From: CAYNLK01 sp964398055
GTDB taxonomy: Bacteria > Chloroflexota > Anaerolineae > 4572-78 > J111
Length of the DNA: 64,000 nt
Assembly: GCA_964398055.1 (NCBI GenBank)
Contig: CAYNLK010000009.1
Location: 113,583-177,582 of the forward strand
Direction of reading: 5' to 3'
Shown here: piece by piece, positions 9,087 to 17,210 of the stretch
Layout: each line of letters begins with the position of its first letter
How positions within the stretch are numbered: the stretch's first letter is position 1
Translations under genes and position numbers: made by a program
Notes under the pieces: generated by a model
Databases searched by the model: none
What the model was told of the DNA's origin: nothing
The model's input: the letters and a program-made list of their open reading frames with translations, nothing else

Positions 9087-10650
9087 GCTTGAGCCGTACA
9101 GCCTTTAGACGTTGCCCGATACGGTTTAGCACCAGCCGATCTTCTGGCGAAAGGCCCAACAAAAGGATCATACCCCCATAGGCCGCCAAGATGATGAGAA
9201 TATCCACAAAGATAAAAATTATATGCATCTCCGAAGCCTGGAGTGAACGTAATCCCCCACTCACCCATAAAGCTACCACACCAGCAAAGATAGGTTTGGC
9301 AAAGCTTAAATTGTACGGCAGCAACTTAAACAAAATAAACACCTCTGTCAAGCGTAGCAAGTTAACTACGGCCGCTGCCACCAGCGCTGCTGCTGCTGCG
9401 CCCACTAAACCCCAGTGAGGAATGAGTATGATATTTAGAGCCAACGTTAATGAAACTGCCACCACAGAGTTGAGCAACTTCAGTTTAGTGTTTCCAGTCA
9501 TATCTAACATAGCCCCGCAGATCCCGGTGGCCACATTGATCAGGTTAGCCCATGCTAACAAGACGAGCGCTGTGGTTCCCCCCACAAAGCTCTCACCAAA
9601 GATTGACAGGATTGGCATTGGGTAAATTATAACCACCAAGAATAGAGGCAAGTTCACAGTGAGTGTCCATTTGGTCACAGTCTGATAAAAGCGACCCAAA
9701 CGTTCACGATCTCCCAGGTCATAAAGCTCGGAGATAATCGGCATCGAGGAGGTGACAACCGCAGTATGAAATAGTTTACCCAACAGATTTACCTGAGTAG
9801 CCACGGCAAAAATACCTACATTAGCAATTGTACTCATAGTCCCAAGCAATACTGTTTGAATATTACCGCCAAAAGCCCCAATCAGATTTGACAAGTAAAC
9901 CGGCAGTGAAAAACTCAACATCTCTCTCGGATTACGTCGAGCTGTCCTGATAGGTCGCTTTAGAGAAAAGTGCCGGTGCAAAAAGTAGAGGAATAAAATA
10001 CTACTGGCTGTATTGGCCAGAATGTACACTATTATTGCCCTTTTAGCAGTTAAACCGATCAGGACAGCTATGAAGATAATTAAAGCAAGCCTGACTAATG
10101 GTTGAACCACATTTTGGGCAATGACCATATACTGCATTTTCTTGAAACCCTGGAGCGCTGCAGCCAGAATATCGTTTAATCCTAACAACGGGATAAGTAT
10201 CGCAGCAAAATATAGGAGGGGTTCCAGTCTCGGCTCGTTAAAAAGTTGCACAGCGATCGGGTTAGCCAAGAGATACAAGCCAATTCCAGCCACTAAACTT
10301 AAAATCGTAGCTCCACCCAAAGCGACCTGAATTACTCCCCATATCCCTTTCTCATCTCGGCGTCCGGTGTATAGAGCCACATAGCGCACGGTAGCCACAT
10401 CTAGCCCTAACACAGCCAGACCGGTAGCAAACTCGGCAGCGGTCAAGGTGAGGTTACATAATCCAAGTTGATTAGCTCCCAATAATCGAGCCAATAAAAC
10501 ACCGATTAAAAACCGCGTCCCATTTTGAAAAATACTGCCAATAAATACAAGGCCTCCCCCTTTGGCAGCTGTGGTAATATTTTGATCGGCTTTGATCAAT
10601 GGTGGAGAAATAGGGCCGGCCACCTCTACCTGGGGTGACAAGTTAGACAT
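9076..10650 (-). CDS. Polysaccharide flippase (MOP superfamily, Wzx/RfbX-like)
   Basis: A 524-residue polytopic protein with about fourteen predicted helices. It begins with GGLVFIGSIFQNGTRFLIGVLLARLLGANQLG, the typical first helix and loop of the polysaccharide exporter branch of the MOP superfamily. NIQTVLLGTMSTIANVGIFAVA in the middle is also characteristic. The C-terminal helices carry short basic loops. It is placed between the BcsB-like gene (three-base gap) and the DegT gene (11-base overlap). Role: flips the lipid-linked repeat unit across the cytoplasmic membrane for Wzy-type polymerisation. Confidence 0.87.
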   Translation of the reverse strand: MSNLSPQVEVAGPISPPLIKADQNITTAAKGGGLVFIGSIFQNGTRFLIGVLLARLLGANQLGLCNLTLTAAEFATGLAVLGLDVATVRYVALYTGRRDEKGIWGVIQVALGGATILSLVAGIGLYLLANPIAVQLFNEPRLEPLLYFAAILIPLLGLNDILAAALQGFKKMQYMVIAQNVVQPLVRLALIIFIAVLIGLTAKRAIIVYILANTASSILFLYFLHRHFSLKRPIRTARRNPREMLSFSLPVYLSNLIGAFGGNIQTVLLGTMSTIANVGIFAVATQVNLLGKLFHTAVVTSSMPIISELYDLGDRERLGRFYQTVTKWTLTVNLPLFLVVIIYPMPILSIFGESFVGGTTALVLLAWANLINVATGICGAMLDMTGNTKLKLLNSVVAVSLTLALNIILIPHWGLVGAAAAALVAAAVVNLLRLTEVFILFKLLPYNLSFAKPIFAGVVALWVSGGLRSLQASEMHIIFIFVDILIILAAYGGMILLLGLSPEDRLVLNRIGQRLKAVRLKHEI

Positions 10651-10653
10651 AGA

Positions 10654-13476
10654 CTACACTCGCTTGTGCCGGGCTTGCCAAAAGACAAAGGCAAAGATAA
10701 CGATGACCAGGAGACCGTTCAGACCAACCAGCGGAAACAGCCAGCCCGGTGCATTACTGCCTCCGGGGAAGGCCGGTCCCGCTGCCATCGCTGTAGAGGC
10801 AGAAGGAGTTGAGGTTGCCGCAGGGGGTGGGGTAGCCGTCACGGTGGCCGTAACTACCGGGACCGCTTGGGACATCACCGTGGCCATGGTCATGGCAGCC
10901 TTTGTTCCGGTTAATCCCCGTGTATCCAGGGTTTTGACGTTTTCACCTCTAATCAAGGCCAGGTTACCTCTCAGCGTCCATGGCCGCGCGGCCAGGGTAG
11001 TGTTGGCTTGAGCCACCCCTTCGTCGGTGGTGCCTGTAACCGCCAGCAAAGCGCGTTCAGGGTTCCAGGGTGAGGGCAGCAGTTGTAGATAGCCCAGGGT
11101 CAGCCCAGGGGGTAACCGAAAAATCACGTTGTCGAGCCGCTGCTCAATCTCATCGGAGCCGGGCAGAAAAGGCTGGGGCAAGACGGCATTAATCTCTTGA
11201 AGCAGGGTATTTCGTGACGGCCGCCCGAAAGCAATGATATGATATTTGGCCCACTCCTGGGCCGGGGGGGCTTGGCCTAACGTTGCCGCCGGTGAGAGCA
11301 TCTTTCCCGACGCGGCGTTCCCCAGGCTGGCGGCTAATTGTAAAGTCTGGCCCCATTCAGCCGCATCCGGCGCGTCGGGTAAAACAAACAGCAGATTACT
11401 TAAAGTTGGGTCGGCCTGAAATGGATTGGGGAAATGATCCAGGTCAAGATTTAAGCCGGCTGTCTCGGTATGGGCCAGGGAAATACGAGATTTAGCCGAG
11501 ATTACCAGCCAGTCCCGATCGGCATTGGGCGCAAGGCATCGGTCGGTCCGAACCAGATTGACCTGGACGCCGAACCGATTTGAGCCAGGCTGAATATTGG
11601 TTTTCGTCAGATCAATACGCAGGTGCCCATTATCCGCCGTCTGATCGTTCAGGAGCGTGCTGCTGGCCGGCTGGCGATTGAGAGACACAGTCAAGCTGGA
11701 ATTTTTGTCATCAATTAGCCGGGAGTGACTGAAGTAAAGATCAAAGGCTGCCGTGTCGGTCAGTTGCCAGTTGTCGGGCAGAGTAAAATCATAGTTAACC
11801 GTCTGTTGTGATCGCCCCCGGATGACCCGGTCTTGGTAGCCCAGGTCGGCCAGGGTTAGCTCGCTCTGAGCCGCCTCCAAAGCGGTATTTTCAACCGGAG
11901 CTAGAATCTTTTGCACCAGGGCGACCGGCCCATTCATGCCTGGAAAACCGGTTTCGGAACTCATTGCCTGGCTGGCTTTGCCCACGGCTTCGTCACTCAA
12001 GCCGGTAATAATCAGCACTGTTCGATTTTCGTTCCACGGGGAGGGAATTTCCAGCACAATGCCGTCATTTTTGGCTACAGCGCGGTCATTGTAGACAAAG
12101 AAGTAACCGTCTGTCCCAACCGTCGAGGTCTTCCGCCCGGCCTCGGATAAGTCGGTTGCCATCGTAGTGGTCAAAGTATCGGCATTGAGCGGTCCTTGTT
12201 CGCGCTCGACCACCAGCACAGTCTGCTCGACCACCCCGGTTAGGATGTTGGTCGCCTGCAAAGTGAGCGAAATGTTAAGGCTCTCGCCGGCTGCCAGACG
12301 GTTATCGCGCCAGACAATCGTTTGGTCGGCCTCATTCTCAACACATTGGGGCGTACAAGCGGTTAAACGGGTGGCCGGGGGGAGGTAGCTGAACAAAGTT
12401 AAATTGGCGGCGCGCTCGGTGGTATTGGTGACGCTAAAAGTGTAGGTCAAGAGACCGCCGGGAGCCACCTTTGCCGGCCCCTCGAGGCTCAGTGGTAACT
12501 GCCGCGCGTGGAGGGCCACCGGCAACTCGGCCAGGCGGTTGAGCGTGGTAATTAATTGATTTTCTTGAGGCTGTCCCATTACAATCAGATGGTCAGCCAG
12601 CGGAGTGGACGCTGAGGTTAGCAACTGGCTGAGTTCCAGATCGGTGGTGGGGCTAATCACCAGGCGGTTGCCGGTTAAGTCGCCCAGTTTGGCAGCAACA
12701 GCCAGGGCCTGACTCAAATGAGTGGCCGTAGGTTGCGCCGGTAAGACAAATCGAAGGGTATCGGGTGTAAAGGATTGCTGATAAAAAGGCCGCGGATAGC
12801 GCCTCAAGTCAAGCTCTAATGGGCGCTGGACGTAATTGAGCCACACCACCGAGGTCGGATGAATAATTAAGGTGGCTTTATGCGGCACGGCGCACAGCGA
12901 GGCGGCGTCAAACTCCAGGCTGATCAGATGTCGTAAACGATCCGGGGTAAAGACGGGGGCCGGCAGTGGGATACTCAAGCGATAATTATCAAGCTGTTGG
13001 GCCTCGATGGGAAAAACTTTCAGGGTTTGCTCATTGAGCTTGATGGTCAAATCGCCAAACTGGCCCGGATAATTTTGGGGTTCAGCCTGATTGTAGATAT
13101 AACTCAAATCAAGCTCCAGCCGGCCATCCCCTTCAATCAGCCAATTTTCCGGCAACCTAAAGGAGTACTCGGTGACACCGAAGGGGCTGTCCAGAGTGGT
13201 TTGACCGTACCCCAGAGCCGCCAGGGAGATGCTGAAGGTTGGGCTTGCCCCAATCACCTCCGGCGTAGCCGCTTCACCGGGCAAGGTAACGGTAACGGTG
13301 GGCGTAACGGTGGCTTGTTGGGCTAAAACTGGCCCTTCCGGCAACGGTGCAACTTGGTTGGCCGAAGCCTGAACAGCAGCCAACCTGCTGGCCAAGAGGA
13401 TGAATAGCAAGGGGCCAACTACCGCCCATATCGCTCGGCCTAAACGTTCTGGGGAAGCTAAGGTAGTTTTAAGCAT
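10654..13476 (-). CDS. BcsB-like exported protein with an inserted DUF11-like domain, membrane anchored
   Basis: 940 residues. An N-terminal hydrophobic signal segment (about residues 15-35) is followed by two BcsB-type carbohydrate-binding/ferredoxin-like modules. The first runs from about residue 80 (LAALGYGQTTLDSPFGVTEY) to about 345, the second from about 545 (LADLGYQDRVIRGRSQQTV) to about 850. Between them, near residues 350-440, is a DUF11-like beta-sandwich (LEGPAKVAPGGLLTYTFSV, NISLTLQATN). A Thr/Pro/Ala-rich linker and a C-terminal helix (FPLVGLNGLLVIVIFAFVF) end the protein. BcsB normally pairs with the BcsA cellulose synthase, but no GT2 synthase is in the window. It overlaps the Wzz-like gene by eight bases. 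Role inferred: extracytoplasmic guidance or capture of the growing glycan. Confidence 0.75.
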   Translation of the reverse strand: MLKTTLASPERLGRAIWAVVGPLLFILLASRLAAVQASANQVAPLPEGPVLAQQATVTPTVTVTLPGEAATPEVIGASPTFSISLAALGYGQTTLDSPFGVTEYSFRLPENWLIEGDGRLELDLSYIYNQAEPQNYPGQFGDLTIKLNEQTLKVFPIEAQQLDNYRLSIPLPAPVFTPDRLRHLISLEFDAASLCAVPHKATLIIHPTSVVWLNYVQRPLELDLRRYPRPFYQQSFTPDTLRFVLPAQPTATHLSQALAVAAKLGDLTGNRLVISPTTDLELSQLLTSASTPLADHLIVMGQPQENQLITTLNRLAELPVALHARQLPLSLEGPAKVAPGGLLTYTFSVTNTTERAANLTLFSYLPPATRLTACTPQCVENEADQTIVWRDNRLAAGESLNISLTLQATNILTGVVEQTVLVVEREQGPLNADTLTTTMATDLSEAGRKTSTVGTDGYFFVYNDRAVAKNDGIVLEIPSPWNENRTVLIITGLSDEAVGKASQAMSSETGFPGMNGPVALVQKILAPVENTALEAAQSELTLADLGYQDRVIRGRSQQTVNYDFTLPDNWQLTDTAAFDLYFSHSRLIDDKNSSLTVSLNRQPASSTLLNDQTADNGHLRIDLTKTNIQPGSNRFGVQVNLVRTDRCLAPNADRDWLVISAKSRISLAHTETAGLNLDLDHFPNPFQADPTLSNLLFVLPDAPDAAEWGQTLQLAASLGNAASGKMLSPAATLGQAPPAQEWAKYHIIAFGRPSRNTLLQEINAVLPQPFLPGSDEIEQRLDNVIFRLPPGLTLGYLQLLPSPWNPERALLAVTGTTDEGVAQANTTLAARPWTLRGNLALIRGENVKTLDTRGLTGTKAAMTMATVMSQAVPVVTATVTATPPPAATSTPSASTAMAAGPAFPGGSNAPGWLFPLVGLNGLLVIVIFAFVFWQARHKRV

Positions 13477-14605
13477 GGGGATAATCCGTGGTGTGGGTAT
13501 CAGCGATCAGATAAACGTTGCCATTTTCATGTACGGCGGCCAGATGCAAGGCCCGGTCTGCCTGAGCCACCAGATCGTCGCGACTGGTGTTGTTGTGATC
13601 GTAGGCGGCGATGCCAAAAATACTCTTCAGATTGAAGGCAGTGCCGTTGCTGGTCGACTGAAACGGTAGCCAGCCAATCTGGGTTTGCAGTTCCTCAATG
13701 AAGGTTTTTGCCTTTTCGCCGGTCATATCAGGGAGTAAGAGGGCAAAAGTTTCATCGCCGTAGAAAGCAATGATATCTTCTTCTCTAAGTTGTCGGCTGG
13801 CGCGGCTAGCAACTTGCTGCAGCATCTCGCTGCGTACTTTGGCAGAATTATTGCCTTTAAGCAATTCAAGGTTATCAACTCGCATTAAGGCGACCGAGAG
13901 GGGGTATTGATTCCGCTTGGCCCGAACCATTTCGTCGCCCAGCCTCATCATGAAGTAATCCTTGTTGAAAACGCCGATTTGTTCGTCGAACATGCTGACG
14001 GTTTCGGCCATTGAGCGAGTTGGGGTTTCTAAGTAAGTGGATAGAAAAGCTAACCCTGCGCCCAAGACCAGACCCAGAATAGCGGTTAGGCTAAGGTTAA
14101 GAAGTGGATTGGGTCTGATTGGACTGGTCGGTGTGACTGCTTTATCCAAAGAACGAAGAACAAACACCTCATAAGAATCTTTAACGTATGCTTCCGTAGT
14201 CGATCCAATCGTATTGGCTAAATCTCGGGTTACGATGGGATCAGGACCCTGCACCATAAGCTCAATAATGTTGGTCCCGGCCCGTAATTTACCAGTAATG
14301 GTATAATCACGCCCTGACGCCAGCGAGATTGAGTTTGTCGCCGCTTCTTTTATGCTGCGACTTGAAGCGATTTCGGCAAAGGTCGTTGCAATTTCATCGC
14401 GCCGTCCCAGCATATCTAAGCCGTTGGCAAAGCTTTTGGCATCGCCCATCACTGGGCTAGGGGCGACAACGTAGGTTGTTGTAGCCCGGTAAATCGGGCT
14501 TTGGGTGTAAGTTAGCACCATCCCGGCAGTAAGCGTGACCAAAAATGTGGGAATTACTATCCACCATTTTTTGAGTAGGATACTGAGATAAATTTTTAAT
14601 TCCAT
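13469..14605 (-). CDS. Wzz-type chain-length protein fused to a degenerate GGDEF domain
   Basis: 378 residues. Residues 1-200 are a Wzz/chain-length module: TM1 at about 13-33, a periplasmic-type helical region, the proline motif TPTSPIRPNP, and TM2 at about 173-193. Residues 210-370 are a GGDEF fold (FNKDYFMMRLGDEM, SVALMRVDNLELL, QLREEDIIAFYG). At the active-site loop the motif reads GDETF instead of GGDEF. The second Gly is lost and Thr replaces the Glu that normally binds metal, so diguanylate cyclase activity is unlikely. Nucleotide binding or a structural role is more plausible. It is the first gene of the ten-gene glycan operon and probably couples chain length to a nucleotide signal. 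The ATG at 14605 follows a hairpin leader. Confidence 0.85.
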   Translation of the reverse strand: MELKIYLSILLKKWWIVIPTFLVTLTAGMVLTYTQSPIYRATTTYVVAPSPVMGDAKSFANGLDMLGRRDEIATTFAEIASSRSIKEAATNSISLASGRDYTITGKLRAGTNIIELMVQGPDPIVTRDLANTIGSTTEAYVKDSYEVFVLRSLDKAVTPTSPIRPNPLLNLSLTAILGLVLGAGLAFLSTYLETPTRSMAETVSMFDEQIGVFNKDYFMMRLGDEMVRAKRNQYPLSVALMRVDNLELLKGNNSAKVRSEMLQQVASRASRQLREEDIIAFYGDETFALLLPDMTGEKAKTFIEELQTQIGWLPFQSTSNGTAFNLKSIFGIAAYDHNNTSRDDLVAQADRALHLAAVHENGNVYLIADTHTTDYPHA

Positions 14606-14642
14606 TTTTCGAGACTTTCACTCAACTAATTCCAAGAAAAAT

Positions 14643-14679
14643 GGTTGTTCCGGGTTTTATACCAACATCCCGGGCAACC
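14643..14679 (-). terminator. Leader hairpin with T-run, possible attenuator
   Basis: Two stacked 5-bp stems (GGTTG/CAACC and CCGGG/CCCGG with a small internal loop) close a 14-nt loop. On the minus strand the stem is followed by ATTTTTC, the layout of an intrinsic terminator. It sits after the promoter at 14729 and 38 bases before the Wzz/GGDEF start codon. It would therefore act inside the leader of the ten-gene operon. Alternatively it terminates read-through from the upstream sugar-transferase operon. Confidence 0.6.
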
Positions 14680-14728
14680 CAACTCTATCAACTACCAGCT
14701 TGGCTTAACCTTTTCTGGCGCACCCGCA

Positions 14729-14772
14729 ATTCTATCACGTAGAAGTTTGAATTTGGTTTGAATCTGGTGACG
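14729..14772 (-). promoter_or_regulatory. Promoter with 11-bp direct repeats for the ten-gene glycan operon
   Basis: Read on the minus strand: a distal TCACCA, two TTCAAAC units whose starts are exactly 11 bp apart (plus-strand GTTTGAA at 745-751 and 756-762), then ten bases, then a -10 element TAGAAT (729-734) preceded by TGA. No good -35 hexamer exists, which is typical of activator-dependent promoters. The same arrangement occurs at 16577-16629. The predicted start is about 115 bases before the ATG at 14605. Confidence 0.65.
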
Positions 14773-14954
14773 TTGTATTGTACTTGGTGGTTTAGCAGGC
14801 TGTTGGAGAGAGTGTTTCGTGCCGAAAATCTTTCGTTAAACCTGCCTCATCAAAAGCGATATAAACCCGATTGCCGGCACTCACCCCTGTTGCAACTGTG
14901 ATTTACTCTGAAATTAGCTACTGCAATTGGTAGTTATTTTACCGTACTTTGGTT

Positions 14955-15626
14955 CTATTCTGCCCCGTTGCCAAACAGAACTGAGGCAAACGTCCACCAG
15001 AGAATAAGCAAATCCAGTTTCAGGCTCTGTTGCTCAATATATTCCACATCGTAGCGAACAATTTGATCAAAGGTGATCCCGCTTCTGCCCCGCACCTGAG
15101 CCAGGCCAGTAATGCCGGGTAAGACTTCCAGTCTTTCGATGTGCCAACCGTGATAAGCTTCTACTTCCCAACGAACGTTGGGTCGAGGTCCCACCAGGCT
15201 CATTTCTCCTTTGAGGACATTGATCAGTTGCGGCAGTTCGTCTAAACTGGTCTTGCGCAGCAGGCGTCCTACCCGTGTGACCTGTTCCGCCCTGAACGGT
15301 TTGAAAACCTTTTGGCTGCCGTTAGCGGAGATTTGCCCGCTGACATATTGCTGCATAAACAGCCGGTGCGAGCTATCATCTATTTTGTAGTGCATAGTGC
15401 GGAATTTGATCATCTTGAACAGTCGCCCCCCTTTGCCAACCCGCTCTTGCACAAAGAAAACCGGGCCGGGCGAGTCAAGCCGGATGGCCAGGGCAATGAT
15501 AAGCCCAATGGGCAACAGGAACGGTATTGCTGCCAGACACAGCAGGGTTTCCACAATTCGTTTGGTAGTTTGGTAATAGGGCTTGTATAGTTTTACCCCG
15601 CGACGCTCGATAACCAGCCAGGTCAT
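14955..15626 (-). CDS. Polyprenyl-phosphate sugar-1-phosphate transferase (bacterial sugar transferase, PF02397)
   Basis: 223 residues from ATG 15626, which is preceded by AGGAGG at 12 bases. The longer frame up to 15722 overlaps the GGDEF-like gene and lacks family features. One hydrophobic segment (LLCLAAIPFLLPIGLIIALAI) precedes the catalytic block: SPGPVFFVQERVGKGG, FKMIKFRTM, TRVGRLLRKTSLDELPQL, EMSLVGPRP and LPGITGLAQV. Length and topology fit the short, single-hairpin phosphoglycosyl transferases (PglC/WcaJ catalytic core). Role: transfers the first sugar phosphate to undecaprenyl phosphate and so starts repeat-unit assembly. Its gene follows the GGDEF-like gene by seven bases. Confidence 0.9.
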   Translation of the reverse strand: MTWLVIERRGVKLYKPYYQTTKRIVETLLCLAAIPFLLPIGLIIALAIRLDSPGPVFFVQERVGKGGRLFKMIKFRTMHYKIDDSSHRLFMQQYVSGQISANGSQKVFKPFRAEQVTRVGRLLRKTSLDELPQLINVLKGEMSLVGPRPNVRWEVEAYHGWHIERLEVLPGITGLAQVRGRSGITFDQIVRYDVEYIEQQSLKLDLLILWWTFASVLFGNGAE

Positions 15627-15633
15627 ATTGAAT

Positions 15634-16527
15634 TTATACCTCCTGGGCCACCGCTGCTTGGTTGGGTTCGGGCTGGTACTGGCTCTCCCAACGCTGATCC
15701 GCATTGTTGATGGCCAATTCAACCAGGCTCTCGAATGTGACCGCTTCGTTGGGAAAACTGGCCGCCCCGATCTGCACCACTATGCCAAATTTGTCTTTGA
15801 TCGCATTTTCCAGCCGCTGCACTATTAGAGAAATGTCTTGCGCCGATGTTTCAGGCATGGTTACAATAAAATAATTGTCGCGCAGGGCAATGGTGTCGAA
15901 GCTGAGCAGACTCTCATCCAGGCTCTTGGCAATACTGGCCAGCGTAAATTCTTTCATCATAGCCTTTTGAACATCTTTGACCATTTGCGGCAGGGGGGTC
16001 TGGATACTTGCCTCATCGAGTTTGACCGCAACCATGGCCAAAGGGCGATTATAACGGGCCGCCCGGCGAACCTCACGGTACATCTCACTTTGTTCCTCGG
16101 CAAAAGGCGTTGGCCGGGCGCCGATATGACCAAAGGTGATCCTGGCAATAACCTCTTCAAATTCGCTCAAGCTGTAACTAATTTGCCGGGCTAATAGCCC
16201 GGTCAAGATGATGGCGTTGATTTGGAAAATCGTGAGCAGAGATATAGCATTGGCTTGAGGATAATTGACCGCAACGCTTCGCCCCCACCTTGGATTCTGA
16301 TACCATATATACAGAAATAGGGCAGTGGTAACAATGATTAAGCTTGAGAATGACAGATTTCTGAGCCGTGGCAATAGGAGCGGCACCAGAGCAACGACGG
16401 CCACAAAAATGTAAGTATCTGACCGGATTATGTTTGCGTCGAAGCGATCTAGTATAATCCTTTCAATGTTGAAGAAAAAGGTCAACCAGATACCGGTGAC
16501 TATTACCCAGAAGCGTAGTCTTCTCAT
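15634..16527 (-). CDS. Membrane protein with a degenerate GGDEF domain
   Basis: 297 residues. Residues 1-120 have about four hydrophobic helices (FWVIVTGIWLTFFF, TYIFVAVVALVPLLLP, SLIIVTTALFLYIWY and one near 100). From about 150 a GGDEF-like fold is seen (MYREVRRAARYNRPLAMVAV, FGIVVQIGAASFP). The signature loop reads LRDNYFIV where active enzymes have GGDEF, so none of the catalytic residues remain. It is co-transcribed with the initiating sugar transferase, seven bases downstream. A regulatory role for that membrane enzyme, perhaps through nucleotide or partner binding, is inferred. The ATG has no Shine-Dalgarno, so the start is not certain. Confidence 0.75.
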   Translation of the reverse strand: MRRLRFWVIVTGIWLTFFFNIERIILDRFDANIIRSDTYIFVAVVALVPLLLPRLRNLSFSSLIIVTTALFLYIWYQNPRWGRSVAVNYPQANAISLLTIFQINAIILTGLLARQISYSLSEFEEVIARITFGHIGARPTPFAEEQSEMYREVRRAARYNRPLAMVAVKLDEASIQTPLPQMVKDVQKAMMKEFTLASIAKSLDESLLSFDTIALRDNYFIVTMPETSAQDISLIVQRLENAIKDKFGIVVQIGAASFPNEAVTFESLVELAINNADQRWESQYQPEPNQAAVAQEV

Positions 16528-16576
16528 AATTGGTTAGCTTACTCTGGCCAGATGGGTAAACGCTATATTCTTATGA

Positions 16577-16629
16577 AGCATATCACAAAGAAGTTTGATT
16601 TTGGTTTGAATTTAGTTTAAATTTGGTGA
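16577..16629 (-). promoter_or_regulatory. Promoter with three 11-bp direct repeats for the sugar-transferase operon
   Basis: On the minus strand, TCACCA is followed by three TTTAAAC/TTCAAAC/ATCAAAC units. Their plus-strand copies start at 593, 604 and 615, exactly 11 bp apart. After ten more bases comes the -10 element TATGCT (577-582). The segment TATCACnnAGAAGTTTGA is identical here and at 14734-14750 apart from the two variable bases. The predicted leader is about 40 bases to ATG 16527. Confidence 0.65.
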
Positions 16630-16775
16630 GAATAGGGTTAAAAGCCAAACTATTACCTCTCCCATTGTTCATCCAAAATCGGAATATGCCCCTCTGTCTG
16701 GCCGGTTTGCTCCGGTTGTGAAAAGCCGGTAATATACCTGATGTTATCCAGCCGATCAGCGGAGTTTCATTACAA

Positions 16776-17210
16776 ATGGTCAATACTATCTACCCCGATG
16801 CCCCTCGCCTGGCCGTGGGGGCCGTTGTCTTCCATCAACACAAGGTGTTATTGGTTCTGCGCGGCAAAGCGCCGGCCAAAGGGATGTGGGCTGTGCCCGG
16901 GGGCAGCGTCAATTTAGGCGAAACCCTCCAGGCCGCGGCCGAACGGGAAATTTTGGAAGAAACCGGCTTGCAGGTCAAGGCCGGCAAAGTCATCTATACC
17001 TTTGAGAAGATCGAACGGGATGAAGCCGGTCGAGTCCGCTACCATTACGTGATTTTGGATCTCCAGGCTGAAGCGGTTGATCCAACCCAACCCTTGACCC
17101 CGGCCGACGATGTGGTCGAGGCCGGCTGGTTTACCCTGGCCGAGCTGGAGCATTTGCCCGTTTCCGATACCACCCTGACTTTGCTGCAACGGGTTATGGT
17201 AGAGCCATGA
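16776..17210 (+). CDS. Nudix hydrolase
   Basis: 144 residues with a complete Nudix box from G43 to L65 (GSVNLGE, then REILEETGL), matching GX5EX7REUXEEXGU. The N-terminal strand PRLAVGAVVFHQHKVLLVLR is typical of ADP-ribose pyrophosphatase-like members. It should hydrolyse a nucleoside diphosphate linked to another moiety in the cytoplasm. The substrate cannot be assigned. The stop overlaps the DUF2344 start by four bases (ATGA). It is the first plus-strand gene after the glycan locus. Confidence 0.88.
   Translation: MVNTIYPDAPRLAVGAVVFHQHKVLLVLRGKAPAKGMWAVPGGSVNLGETLQAAAEREILEETGLQVKAGKVIYTFEKIERDEAGRVRYHYVILDLQAEAVDPTQPLTPADDVVEAGWFTLAELEHLPVSDTTLTLLQRVMVEP

Larger units (their letters stand above)
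14606..14954. other. Intergenic region between the two polysaccharide operons
   Basis: 349 bases without a gene of family size. It holds the promoter with 11-bp direct repeats (14729-14772) and the leader hairpin (14643-14679), both for the minus-strand operon. A minus-strand frame of about 34 codons ending at 14793 reads like protein (GNRVYIAFDEAGLTKDF), but it has no ribosome-binding site and no recognised family. It was not called. No cyclic-di-GMP riboswitch consensus was found. Confidence 0.6.

Noticed and set aside
10654..13476. Cellulose synthesis operon
   Set aside because: No BcsA, BcsC, BcsZ or other synthase genes. The neighbours form a Wzx/Wzy-type pathway.
14793..14900. Short minus-strand frame reading GNRVYIAFDEAGLTKDF
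   Set aside because: About 34 codons, no ribosome-binding site, no recognised family. It could be a remnant but cannot be supported.
14606..14954. Cyclic-di-GMP riboswitch before the GGDEF-containing operon
   Set aside because: The conserved core words of the GEMM-I and GEMM-II aptamers are not present on the minus strand. Only a hairpin and the repeat promoter were found.
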